Positions 36,001-45,091 of a stretch of DNA of 64,000 nucleotides are shown here, piece after piece. The translations under genes were made by a program, and so were the position numbers. Source of the stretch: Eustoma russellianum. Lineage: Eukaryota; Streptophyta; Magnoliopsida; Gentianales; Gentianaceae. Positions within the stretch are counted from its first letter, which is position 1; the number at the start of each line of letters is the position of its first letter. The DNA lies in assembly GCA_036186865.1 (NCBI GenBank), contig AP025065.1, forward strand, positions 11,957,192 to 12,021,191. Reading direction: 5' to 3'. The notes under the pieces were generated by a model. That model was not told where the DNA came from and searched no databases. It worked only from the letters and a program-made list of their open reading frames with translations.

Positions 36001-37021
36001 ATGTGACAAGTGTGTTTACATCAAAAATACACCAAATGCCTATGTGATAGCATGTCTCTATGTAGATGATATGCTAATCATGGGTAATACACACGACGTC
36101 ATCTTGAATACCAAGAAGATGTTAACGAGAAATTTTGACATGAAAGACATGGGGGTTGCCAATGTTATTCTAGGAATTAAAATTTCTAGGGTAGCTGAAG
36201 GATTGGTCATGTCTCAAAGTCACTACATTGAGTCTGTTCTTAAACGATTCAATATTCTTGATGTAAAACCTGTAAAGACCCCACTGGACTTAAGTATACA
36301 CTTGAGGAAGAACCGAGGTGAACCTGTAGCTCAATTAAAGTATTCACAAGTCATTGGGAGTATGATGTACATAACAAACTGTACAAGACCTGACTTGGAT
36401 TATTCAGTAAACAAATTGAGTAGGTTTACCAGTAATCCAAGTGACGAACATTGGAAAGCTCTAAATAGAGTGATGAGATATCTGAAATACACAATGAACC
36501 TTGGATTACAGTACACAAGATATCCAGCAGTATTCGAAGGATATTGCGACGCAAACTGGATATCAGATTGTAAGGATTCTAAATCCACCAGTGGATACTT
36601 ATTCACTGTAGGTGGTGGTGTTGTATCATGGAAGTCTACAAAGCAGACGTGCATAGCTCGGTCAACTATGGAAGCTGAGTTTATAGCACTCAATAAAGCT
36701 GGGGAAGAAGCTGAATGGCTTCGAAATTTCCTAGAAGACATTCTATGCTGGCCTAAGCCAATCGCTCCTATCAGCATACATTGTGACAGTCAGTCAGCTA
36801 TAGGACGAGCTCAAAGCAGCATCTATAATGGTAAGTCACGACACATACGTCGGAGACATAATACCATTAAGCAGTTGATCTCTAATGGCGTGATTTCCAT
36901 TGATTACATAAAATCAAAGGAGAATCTTGTGGATCCGCTTACAAAAGCTTTGCCTAGAGATCAAATGTCAAAGTTGACAAACGGAATGAGACTTAAACCT
37001 ACAAAGCATGAATCTTTGTAA
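33035..37021 (+). CDS. Element D gag-pol polyprotein, 1328 aa, uninterrupted
   Basis: Complete Ty1/copia polyprotein in one frame, starting MEGESSNSFNG. Order by residue: Gag (UBN2-type, about 90-230), zinc knuckle CYNCGIQGHRSVDC (279-292), aspartic protease WWVDTGTTRH (Asp334), integrase zinc site (His475, His480, Cys505, Cys508), integrase core with Asp534, Asp597 and Glu632 (D-D-35-E), RT with Asp924 and YVDD at 1009-1012, and RNase H with Asp1172, Glu1213 and Asp1251. No essential residue is visibly lost. LCLGH replaces the LRLGH seen in relatives and Y892 replaces an otherwise common D; neither is catalytic. Gag and Pol lack a separating frameshift, as is usual in plant copia elements. 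The product would make virus-like particles and element cDNA. Transcription from the truncated 5' LTR is doubtful. Confidence 0.95.
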   Translation: MEGESSNSFNGVHLGISEEQNNVVPVAPAAPVTAPIPAVGQVEKPEKFGGSYFKRLQQKMLFFLTTLGLAKIMTEDSPEVVPVEDQNVNMQNNLIAEAWSYSNYVCLSHILSCLDNSLYGLYSAYKTAKSLWQALDKKYRTEDAGTKKFIIGKFLDFQMTDSRTVVSQIEELQMLVAEMKEEGMTLSESFLVATVIEKLPLSWREFRSYLKHKRKEMSLEDLIVRLRIEEDNQRADKKPSSSTGHAKAHVAEASKKKRGNSVGVNAKGKKVAKKFTGKCYNCGIQGHRSVDCRKPKKRQEKAKANLVSAMDDLDLCAVVSECNAVGNPSQWWVDTGTTRHVCANRGMFKEYSPAKDDERLYMGNKDSSKIEGSGKVILKMTSGKELTLQDVLHVPDIRKNLVSGALLVRHEFRLVFDCNKCILTKNGVFLGKGYLMDNMFKLSVITIVPTKTTPDEANKTASTSAYMLESSCLWHLCLGHINYKSLQRMINLDLLPKLSFSNEKCQVCVEAKMAKLPFPSIKRNTEVLDLIHTDVCDLKFVQIRSGKKYFVTFIDDCTRYCYVYLLSSKDEALDAFKDYKNEVENQLSKRIKSIRSDRGGEYDAPLNEFCSEHGIIHQTTAPYSPQSNGIAERKNRTLKEMMNAMLISSGLPRNLWGEAILSANVILNRIPPKKMDETPYELWKGHKPSYKYLKVWGCLAKVAVPKPRQVRIGPKTIDCILIGYATNSSAYRFLVHKSDIPDIHENVVMESRNAVFFEDVFPKKDENSIEASTSKRVRETTPQESEEMCQSKRTRIPTSFGPDFLTYLVENDPRTFSEAMSTPEAPFWKEAVNSEIESILQNHTWELVDLPQGSKPLGCKWIFKKKLKEDGSIDKYKARLVAKGYRQKEGFYFFDTYSPVTRITSIRMLVAIAAVYDLEIHQMDVKTAFLNGELEEEIYMEQPEGFTVPGQERKVCRLVKSLYGLKQAPKQWHFKFDQSMMSNGFRINECDKCVYIKNTPNAYVIACLYVDDMLIMGNTHDVILNTKKMLTRNFDMKDMGVANVILGIKISRVAEGLVMSQSHYIESVLKRFNILDVKPVKTPLDLSIHLRKNRGEPVAQLKYSQVIGSMMYITNCTRPDLDYSVNKLSRFTSNPSDEHWKALNRVMRYLKYTMNLGLQYTRYPAVFEGYCDANWISDCKDSKSTSGYLFTVGGGVVSWKSTKQTCIARSTMEAEFIALNKAGEEAEWLRNFLEDILCWPKPIAPISIHCDSQSAIGRAQSSIYNGKSRHIRRRHNTIKQLISNGVISIDYIKSKENLVDPLTKALPRDQMSKLTNGMRLKPTKHESL

Positions 37022-37569
37022 TGGTAACCCAACCTTGTTGACTGGAGATCCCAAAATCTTGGTTCAATGGGAAAACTAAGTTATGAGGATTCAGTTAGCA
37101 CTTACTCATTTCCTTAAACAAAAGTGCTGTCTGCAGAGAATCGTTAGGTTAAGCTAATGCTTTTAATGATGTCCTATATCATGAAAAATCAAGTGGGGTA
37201 TGGCAGAATACTCTTGATAGGAATCACCTATGTAAGTGTGAAGTGGGGACGCTTCTATGAGAATTTTGATAGGCAAGAATTCTCTAAAAACACTTTCTGA
37301 AACCAGGGTTGTTCATGGCCATAATGAACACAACCATGAGAACCAAAGGGGTGTTAAAGGAAATGTTGTGTGAGTATCATTGTCTAGGTTCATAGTAAAG
37401 GCTAATAGTTCAAGACATCAGGTCACTACCCAGCTGAGTGGATCCGATGGTACATCACTAAGAAAGGTTCAAGGCCAGAAGCTACCTCTTCTGATGCAAC
37501 ATTTCTTTTTCTGATTTCTCAACAGAGTCTGCATTCACATTTGCATTAATTTTCATTCATGTGGGGGAT
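37022..37569 (+). other. Element D non-coding tail and PPT
   Basis: No coding frame is visible. It contains segments conserved with B and C, such as cactttctgaaaccaggg and aacacaaccatgagaacc. It ends in the purine tract GTGGGGGAT at 37561-37569, directly before the LTR TGTTGGAG. Confidence 0.75.
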
Positions 37570-38775
37570 TGTTGGAGAAATGAAATGGAAAAAGTTTGGA
37601 TGGCAAGTGGGTTTGTCAAAAGTTGACAACCACCATATTTTGAGCTTAATTATTATTAGTGTTCGTTAATCAAAAACGAAAACTAAAAATTTCTAAATTA
37701 TCTACGTAATGAGTAGATGATTTTAGGCTTTTGAATCACTCGATTCCGATACCGGGTGAATGAGAAATTAATGCTCAAAGTTCGAGTAAAATTGGTGGAA
37801 ATTAGAAAATTGGTGATGTGGCCTCTTGAGGAGTGAACACATCACCAATTTGCTTGTATACCACATTGCCCACTTGAGAGCAAAAGGCCACCATATAAGG
37901 TTCAAGTTGGAGCTTTCTAAGATGTGCCCTTGGGCATGAGAAGTTTTCTGACGGAGTCAGGACGCAGCTCAGGCAAGGTTCACCACACACACGCGCGCCG
38001 CCCGCCTGTCCGGCCGGCTCGGCTCGTGCTCGGGCTCGGGCTCGTGGCTCGTGGCTCGCCCGCCCGGTTCTTATCTTTTTGGATAAATTTTCTTTTAAAT
38101 TTTTCTAGAAAAATAATTACTTGATCCTACGGTCTACGATTTATCTGCGGTGATCCAACGCTCCAGATCAAGTCTGAATCGTAGCGGTGATCCAACGCTC
38201 CAGATTTGATCCTGCGGTTGCTAATCTGATCCTGCGGTTCAGCGCGGTTGCTGATCCAACGCTCCAGATTTGATCCTATCTTCGGTTTACTGATCCAATG
38301 GTCTACGTTTGTTCAGACAAGGATTATGATCTAACGGTAGAGATCGTAACTGGTTTTAATCCAATGGTCCAGATTTGTTCTGACCATAAACCGACTTCAA
38401 CCTCCTTCAACCTCCTTCAACCACCCTCCATCTATAAATTCGTTGCCATGCATGCGTTCTGAGGTACTGAGTTTCAGTATTGCAATCGTTCTGCATTCCA
38501 ACAACATTCTGCATTCCATTACGATACAGTCCACTTTTCACTCGAGAAAACAAAACACTTTTAACATTCGTCGATGTTCCTACGCTGTAGTGCCACTCGT
38601 ATGAACGAAAACCGTTGTATCCTGGGAGACGTTTGTTCCATCCGGTTGGACACAGTATACCGGAGCAATTCGTCTTAATGACAGAGTCCTTACACTCGCC
38701 TCGGTTTTGCTTGCGTTTTTGTTGTCAATTTACTCACACGCACACTGCACTTGCAGTAGATTACAGTAACTAACA
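37570..38775 (+). repeat. Element D 3' LTR, full length (1206 bp)
   Basis: Begins TGTTGGAGAAATG and ends GTAACTAACA. It contains TATAAAT (38433-38439) and, about 230 bp downstream, the leader block with aattcgtcttaa (38667-38678). A repeated GATCCAACGCTCCAGAT-type sequence (38150-38290) forms a short imperfect tandem in the U3 part. Confidence 0.92.
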
Positions 38776-39180
38776 GGTGATTCCCCGCTAGAAGATTACT
38801 TGCCAATCTAGCGGCTAGATGATTGTAAAGTTGCTAACTTTTTTGTGGAATCATGGCAGAGATTGTTCACAGATTCCAATTCAGTGGGTTATTGTCTATA
38901 GCTGCTGTGCTTGGAAAGATGTTCGTCAGTTGCATCCGATGTCATTTACATTGAAGATGTTGTGGCATAAACGTATTTGCCTCAAGCACTCTTCCCTCGT
39001 TTGGAGGGCGGTTCAAGGGTGGTTGCCTTCGGATACGGTTTGCAGTATTCCCGCATTCAGTTAGCGTCTCGTTGTTACTGTTGTTCAACGGAAGAAGCAC
39101 TTACTCATCTCCTTCTATTCAGTTGTCGTCTCGTTTATAGTACAATCGCCTTTAGTTGTTGCTGTTGTTGAGGGGAAGAA
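38776..39180 (+). pseudogene. LINE remnant 6: zinc-binding region of reverse transcriptase (zf-RVT)
   Basis: The plus strand encodes KMLWHKRICLKHSSLVWRAV and, after a frameshift near 39060, LASRCYCCSTEEALTHLLLF. This is the C-terminal zf-RVT domain common in plant LINE and RT-like proteins (W-R-x-L and C-x-x-C followed by H-L). The RT palm between this piece and remnant 5 is missing, so the LINE had lost its core before D inserted. Confidence 0.75.
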
Positions 39181-39651
39181 ACACTTACTCATCTCCTTAT
39201 TTATGGTGCAATGGCGTCGCTGGGATGGAATATTTATCTTCTGTTTTCTAGATTATTATCCAGTGTGGGATAAAAGTTTCTTCTCTGTTTGAGTATTTTG
39301 TTTTCAAATTTATTCAGGACTTGCGCAAATAAACCCAACTATTTTTTTACAATCTACACTATCGTATTTTTCCATCAAAAGTAAGGACATTTTATAAAAC
39401 CACGGAAGGGACCAATCTTCTTTCGTAGTTGAACGATTAAGGCCGCAAATATAGACTATATCGTAATTATGATTAACAAGTACATGGTGAGTCATGACAT
39501 CAACCGTAATTACGGTTGACAAGTATAAGTTGGATACATACGTCAACTATAATTATGATGTGCACAGAAAAACACACCAAAAGGATTAAAAATGTATTTA
39601 ATACATATAAATACAGTCAATAGATACAATCAATACATAAACCGTATTATG
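39181..39651. other. Unassigned spacer between LINE remnant and element E
   Basis: AT-rich with no gene. Between 39440 and 39560 are three loosely related copies of a GTAATTAYGRTTGACAAGTA-like motif, including the perfect palindrome CAACCGTAATTACGGTTG (39501-39518). A decayed small inverted-repeat element is possible but not shown. Confidence 0.4.
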
Positions 39652-40908
39652 TGTTGGAGAAAATTGAAAGAAACGGGTCAAGTTGCAAACCGTGGTTAGC
39701 AACATATTTTGATCTTAATTATGATTAGTTTTCATTAATGATAAGTGAAAACTAATGAGTCCTTAATTATCTACGTAACGAATAGATAATTATAGGTTTT
39801 TGAATGACTCAATTACGATACCAGGTGAATGATAAATTAATACTCAAAGTAGGGATAAAATAAGTAAAATAAGCTCAGCTCGGCCCGTGCTCGAGCTTGG
39901 TCTCGTGCTTGGGCTCAGGTTGAGGGATGTAGGCTACAGGTCGGATCCTACCGGATGCGGGTCGAATCCTATCTGATGGAGAAGTTGCTTAAATTTAAAT
40001 TTCTCCCAGGTTGTTATGATCAGCTAAGGTTGAGATTTGAAAAGGCGTTGAGCATAACCGTGCTGACCTGACCTGAGCAGTTATCCGATTTGAGGGCTCA
40101 GATTGAGCAGTTATTTGATCCAACGGCTGTGGACAGACCTAATGCGGTTATCTGGTTCAAGGGTCCAGGCCGAGCAGGTAAATGATCCTAAGGTTGTGGT
40201 TGAACTAGCGATAACAACCTGATCTCAGTTTTTCCCTATAAATATAGGACGAGCTGACCTCTGTGGTCATCAGAAAAATCAGTCGAAAATCAATCTTCTC
40301 CTAGTCTCCTGCACTCTCTATCTGGATATCACTTCCTCACTGCATACATATTTATTTCTGCATCCGAGAAGCCAGAAATACTTTACAGGTTCGTTGAGTT
40401 CATACTCTACAGTGCTGCTTATCTGTACTGATTCCGTTGTATCCTGGGAGACGATTGCTTCCTATGGTTAGGCATAGCATATTGAGCAATACGTCTTAAG
40501 GACAGAGTCCTAGCCTCGCCTCAGTTTGTCTGCTCAGCTAAACTGCTGAGCTGCTGTTAGCACAGTACTGCTGATCTATAGTGCTATCGTGTTGAGCTCA
40601 ACTGGTCTCCCGAGCTATTCCTATGCTGAGCTTAGCTATTTAGGCTGTTAGAGCATCTGTTGTTCAGCAGCGCTGCTGTGGTGAGCTCGTCTGAATAGCT
40701 GATATCATAGCACTGCTATTCTGCGGTGTAGCTGTGCTGAGGTTGGCAGGTCAGCTGTCCAGAACACAAACTCAATTGCGTTACTTGGATTGATCTGACT
40801 TGACTGATCAACTCGACCTGCCCTGAGCTTGGCAGGCTGGCCGTTGCTTTATTTCACGAGCACAAACTATACAGAATTCGATTTTGTCTAACTTAAATTT
40901 CCCCAACA
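39652..40908 (+). repeat. Element E LTR (1257 bp), B/C/D family
   Basis: Starts TGTTGGAGAAAATTG and ends CCCCAACA. The U3 part is homologous to B, C and D (text around GTAACGAATAGATAATTATAG). TATAAATA at 40237-40244; the leader motif aatacgtcttaag is at 40488-40500. No second LTR is in the window, so E is truncated on its right side. Confidence 0.85.
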
Positions 40909-40923
40909 TGCTTAAGACGTATT
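40909..40923 (+). other. Element E putative priming site
   Basis: TGCTTAAGACGTATT follows the LTR end. CTTAAGACGTATT (40911-40923) is the perfect 13-nt reverse complement of 40488-40500 in the same LTR. Confidence 0.6.
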
Positions 40924-41004
40924 TGCGTATTTATTTTATACCGTGACTCCTGTTTTGTTAAACTGTTTCTCAGTTGTTTGTTTCTGTACTTTACAGAAAC
41001 TGAA

Positions 41005-41169
41005 ATAGAGAATAAAAGCGGAAGCTCCGTCCATGGATAGCACAGTGCTGTTCTAGTTGCACCAAACGCTGGGGTGCCTCTGGTTGCTCCTGCACCAAGG
41101 CCTGCAATGGCCTAAGTGGAAACACCAGAGAAGTTTACAGTGAGATTTTTTAAGAGGTGGCAGCAGAAG
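41005..41169 (+). pseudogene. Element E gag, N-terminal stub
   Basis: Related to C and B gag: ENKSGSSVHG, VAPNAGVPLVAPAP, VETPEKFTVRFFKRWQQK. The start codon has become ATA (41005-41007) and two in-frame TAG/TAA stops follow. The homology stops at CAGCAGAAG (41169); the next bases, GTAGGTGCC, belong to a gypsy-type LTR. Confidence 0.75.
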
Positions 41170-41975
41170 GTAGGTGCCTCTTCCCCCTCAAATGGATACG
41201 ATACATGCATGCTTGGATGGTATATTTTATGTGATTCATTGCTCTTATTTGTATTAGATGTAGATTTGTACTTGTTTATATTTGAAAAAGCATGAGGTGA
41301 TTGTTTTCTTGCTACTATGTGCTTGTATGTGTTTAAACTTGGTGGTAGGAATAGATTGAATCCAAAATAACTCTAAAGGAATTTTCATATTAGGAGCCCC
41401 TTAAAATTTGTGTTTTGGCCTTAGAATAGGTCCCTATAGAGTGGAAATAGGAGAAAATGGGGGTTGGAATAAAAAAAATTTTGTTCCAGCGCTGGGGCGT
41501 GTGCCTCACGCGCCGCCCAAGGTGGTCGCTCGTGGCCCTCACGCGCGGAAATTCGACAATTACTAAAAAAGAACTTCCGGCCAGCCGCACGCGGTCTGGG
41601 CCGAGCCTTAACGGACTAGCAAGCGGCGAGCTGCAAGACCAAGCCCAATAGCAATCCAAAAAAAAGAGGCTGGCCATGTAGCGCCCTGCTCCCGAACACT
41701 AGCATTGGGAACAATACACCCGCCGTATCTCACTAAGGAGGATACAAAGCGTCGAATCAATTTCCAACATGTCCAAAAAGACATAGAAATTTTTCGCGCG
41801 GAAACGAAATACAATAACATAAAGTTTTCTTAATAAATAAAATTCCTTAATACAATAATAACCCAAATCCTGACAAAAACGTAAGTCTGAAAATCTAACA
41901 AGATGATGTCTGATGAGATATCAATAAAATAAAGACAAACGGTCGCAGGGTCTTCTTATATCCTAAGCGCGACCA

Positions 41976-42046
41976 TCAGTCTGCCCACTCCACTGTATCG
42001 GCCTCGTCCTCCACAAAGACGTAGTCATAAGTCTCTTCCTGCTCAC
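41976..42046 (-). other. Conserved short acidic frame in M (possible 3' exon)
   Basis: After the pyrimidine-rich acceptor-like ctccccccaccag (complement of 42047-42059) and two bases, it reads EQEETYDYVFVEDEADTVEW, then AD and stop. It is the same position, phase and pattern as S1 and P. The sequence just upstream has an indel relative to P, while the peptide frame is kept. Confidence 0.5.
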
Positions 42047-43733
42047 CTGGTGGGGGGAGTAGGGGTGAGTGACTGGAAAATCACTCAGTAGGCACCTGCC
42101 TCCAAGTAATACAAGACAAGCATCCAATAATGACATGAGACATAGCATATAAAACATGACACCACATAAGCATATGACAGAATACGGAAAGGTAAAGCAC
42201 TCCAAGTAAAGTATGCGCAACAATGTGATGCATGTCCCAATATGCATGTCACACGCAACAAAGTCATGTCACACAGAATGCCGACATCTCCACCATGCAA
42301 TGCATGAACCCGGGTCCTACTGAGTGGCTGTAGGTCGTACACCCCACAGTCACCATACTGAGTGTGCGTGGCCGCACCTCTGCACACCATCCTGAGTGTC
42401 GTGGCCCCGCCACCAGACACCATCCTGAGCGCCCGTGACCCGTACGTCACGACCCGCCATCAATGCAATGCACGTGCCATGAATCCAAAAACACAAACGC
42501 CTGAGGCCCCTGGCCCATCCTCACCATCCTCCGGCACTCAACTCTACGTTCATTTATTATCCGAATAATTATTTAACGTTGTTTGAGGTTAAAATCATTA
42601 TTCCATGGTTTATAAACATTTATTGTGCATTTTCTATATTTTTTTCCTATTTTCTCTTAATTTATTTCTATTAATTACCTAATTATCCATATTACATAAA
42701 TTATCACAATTAATGGAATTTAGTGAAAATAATTTAATTTCAACATTTTATAATTTCTGGAATTTGTTTATAATTTTCTGATATTTATTTATAATTTTCT
42801 TAGAATTATTACCATTTCAATTTAATTAAAACTCAATTTCTAAAATTTCAGAAAATTCCAGAAATTAAAATTAACATTTAAATTGCAATTGGGCTGGCCT
42901 TTTCTGCCAGCCCTAATCCGCTTCCTTGGCAGGCCCGGAATCGCCCAGCAATCCGGCCTGCCGCTATATATATAATTTTTTTTAGTCGAGTTATTGTGCC
43001 GGCTGATGACTGGCCCAGTCCGCTGGCCATCCGGCCCGGCCTGTGCCAGCCTTCCCTTTTTTTTTATTTACTTAACAATTGGGCCAAGCCCTTTTAAGGG
43101 GCCAGCCCTCTTCCAGCTTCAGGGCCTTCGGCCCTTTCCAGCTTCAGGGCATTCGGCCCTTTTAACTTAGATTTCTCTTTTTTTTATCTATTCTATTTCC
43201 AAATTAAGGTGCGTCCAGCACCACTGCCCAGAGCGCATGTAGGCCACGCGCGGCCATTCTGGCGGCGCGTGAGCCGCTTCTGCTCCCTCCGGCATCCGTT
43301 TTTCGATCCCGGTCTATATTTTTGCCTATTTCTAGTCTATGGGAACCTACTCTAAGGCCAACACAAAGTGAAAAATCTCTAAACATACTAAAATTTCACT
43401 ATTTTGATTATCAAATTTTTCCCTAGAACCAAAACTAAGCACGCAATACACTGCACGCATACCACAGTCTGCAACTTTCATGTTTTTCATGGATTAACAA
43501 TCATGCTATGAAACTTGACAATTAAAACAACAAAAACACACAAAGTACCACTAGAGCACGCTTGAATTTGCACCAAATGGAGGGGGAAAAGGAACCTACC
43601 TGGGTTCCAGACAACACTTCGCGATTGACTTCTCTTCCCTCTCTCTCCTCTCCTTCTTCTCCTTTTTCCTCTTCTCTCTTTTCTTCCTGTGTCGCCTCCC
43701 GTTCCCTTTGCTTTTCTCTATTGTTTTTCTATT

Positions 43734-43737
<4 letters not shown>

Positions 43738-43784
<47 letters not shown>
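43738..43784. repeat. (TA)n microsatellite
   Basis: Over 40 bp of alternating TA inside LTR M, preceded by a CT-rich tract (43618-43700). It may overlap the TATA region of M. Confidence 0.95.
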
Positions 43785-43786
<2 letters not shown>

Positions 43787-44612
43787 CCTTTTGGTCTTTG
43801 TTTCCCCGTTGCTCCCTTATCCCCCTTTTTATGTTTCAATCAGCGACAAATTAGGGGGGGCGGTTACAACCCCCCCTTTTCACACATTCTCCTTTTTTTA
43901 AAATTCATTTATTTATTTTATTTTATCTTTATCTTCTACCTATTTAATTATTATTATATTTTTTTCTTTTATTTTCCTTTTTTTTGGCTATAACAGACCG
44001 GTTGCTGGACTGGGCCAGATGGCCAGCGGACCGGGCTGTGGCTGGCCGGCCCAATTATCTGTATATAAAAAAAGAATAATAATACAAAAGGAGGCTTGAT
44101 TTGCGGGCTGGGCTAAAGCTGGAGTTTGGGCCGGGCGGTTGATGTTGTTAGGTGCCGGCCCGGTTGAAAAAAAATTAAGTAATTATATTAATTTTTGAAA
44201 GTTAGAAATAGTGAATAAAAGAATTTAAATTCCAGTAAAATAAAATTAAATACCAGAAAATTCTAAATAAATTCCAGAAAATATAAAATGTTAAAATTAA
44301 ATTATTTCCATGTAATATCTGAATTTTGGGTAAATCTAAATAATTAAGAATAATTAGTAATAAATAAAGTAAATAAGGAAAAATAGGGAAAATTAGTAGA
44401 AAATTTTAGAAAATTAATACAAGTTAAGAAAAAATAAGGGTAGTGCTAAATAACAACTTTCCAATATTTGTAAAATTTACGAAACCAAATATTGAGTGCC
44501 GGAGTTGGTGAGGATGGGCGTACGACCCCAGGCGATTTTGTTGTTGCATTCATGGCACGTGCATAGCATTTGGAGTGGGTTGAGATGTACGGGTCTCAGA
44601 CGCTCGAGTGAA

Positions 44613-44765
44613 GTGGATCAAGGTGTGCGGAGCCATAGGTACTCGGTCATGGTGGATCATGGTGTACGAGCCATGGGCATCAGTTGTGGTGGATCGTGGT
44701 GTACAGGCCACGGGCATCGGTCAGGGTGGATTGTAGTGTACGGGCTACAGGCATCCAGTCAATCC
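44613..44765 (+). repeat. Tandem array of four 37-39 bp units in P
   Basis: Units of the form GTGGATCATGGTGTACGAGCC followed by ATGGGCATC and a variable end. A diverged counterpart on the minus strand in M lies at about 42310-42450. The array takes the same place relative to the LTR end as the 58-bp array of S1. Confidence 0.8.
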
Positions 44766-45020
44766 TGGGATCATGCATTGCATATGGGTCTAGGGGCATA
44801 TTGCATGACATAATTCTTGTTGCGTGTGACACGTTGATTGAGCATGCATCACGTACTTGCGCATTTTATATGAAGTGTTTTACTTCCGTATTTATTTTAT
44901 CTTATGCATGTTATAGCATGTTTATGTGTTATGTGGTATATCATTTTGGTATGTACGTTTTGTATTTGTTTGAGGCGGACATCTATTGGGTGATTTCTGT
45001 CACTCACCCCTACTTCCCAG

Positions 45021-45091
45021 GTGAGCCGGATGAGGACTACGAGCACATTTTTGTTGAGGACGGGTCGGACATAGCAGAATGGGCCGGTTGA
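45021..45091 (+). other. Conserved short acidic frame in P (possible 3' exon)
   Basis: Follows the acceptor-like tacttcccag. After two bases it reads EPDEDYEHIFVEDGSDIAEW, then AG and stop. The frame also stays open upstream to 44684 through a hydrophobic stretch (SVFILSYACYSMFMCYVVYH), so a continuous 135-codon frame is an alternative to a spliced exon. Confidence 0.5.

Larger units (their letters stand above)
32580..38775 (+). mobile_element. Element D: Ty1/copia retrotransposon with intact gag-pol
   Basis: Plus strand, flanked by a perfect target duplication GGTGA (32575-32579 and 38776-38780). 5' LTR 32580-32921 (342 bp, internally deleted) and 3' LTR 37570-38775 (1206 bp). Between them lie a priming-like site, one gag-pol frame and a 548-bp non-coding tail ending in the PPT gtgggggat (37561-37569). 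The shared parts of the two LTRs differ at only a small number of positions, so this is the youngest element of the B/C/D/E family here. The 5' LTR lacks its promoter region. Confidence 0.95.
41677..43995 (-). repeat. M: gypsy-type LTR in opposite orientation, inserted in P
   Basis: In element sense it begins TGTTATAGCC (plus ggctataaca, 43986-43995) and ends GGGCGCTACA (plus tgtagcgccc, 41677-41686), about 2.3 kb, similar in length and end style to S1. A (TA)n run at 43738-43784 sits where S1 has its TATA box. The flanking 5-mers GGCCA and GACCG do not match, so a target duplication is not confirmed and the right boundary is approximate. Confidence 0.6.

Noticed and set aside
39440..39560. 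MITE with terminal inverted repeats
   Set aside because: Palindromic motifs exist, but no matching ends with a target duplication could be found.
40909..40923. Ordinary tRNA-primed PBS in B, C, D and E
   Set aside because: No TGG follows the LTR in any of the four, and I see no full-length tRNA 3' match. An anticodon-arm fragment of tRNA-Leu (UAA) shares only eight bases, fewer than the LTR partner.
43562..43993. 143-codon frame with long YIYIYI run
   Set aside because: It is the translation of the (TA)n microsatellite and flanking T-rich DNA.
41672..44000. Target duplication for LTR M (GGCCA / GACCG)
   Set aside because: The 5-mers do not match; the boundaries of M are inferred from LTR ends and collinearity of P.
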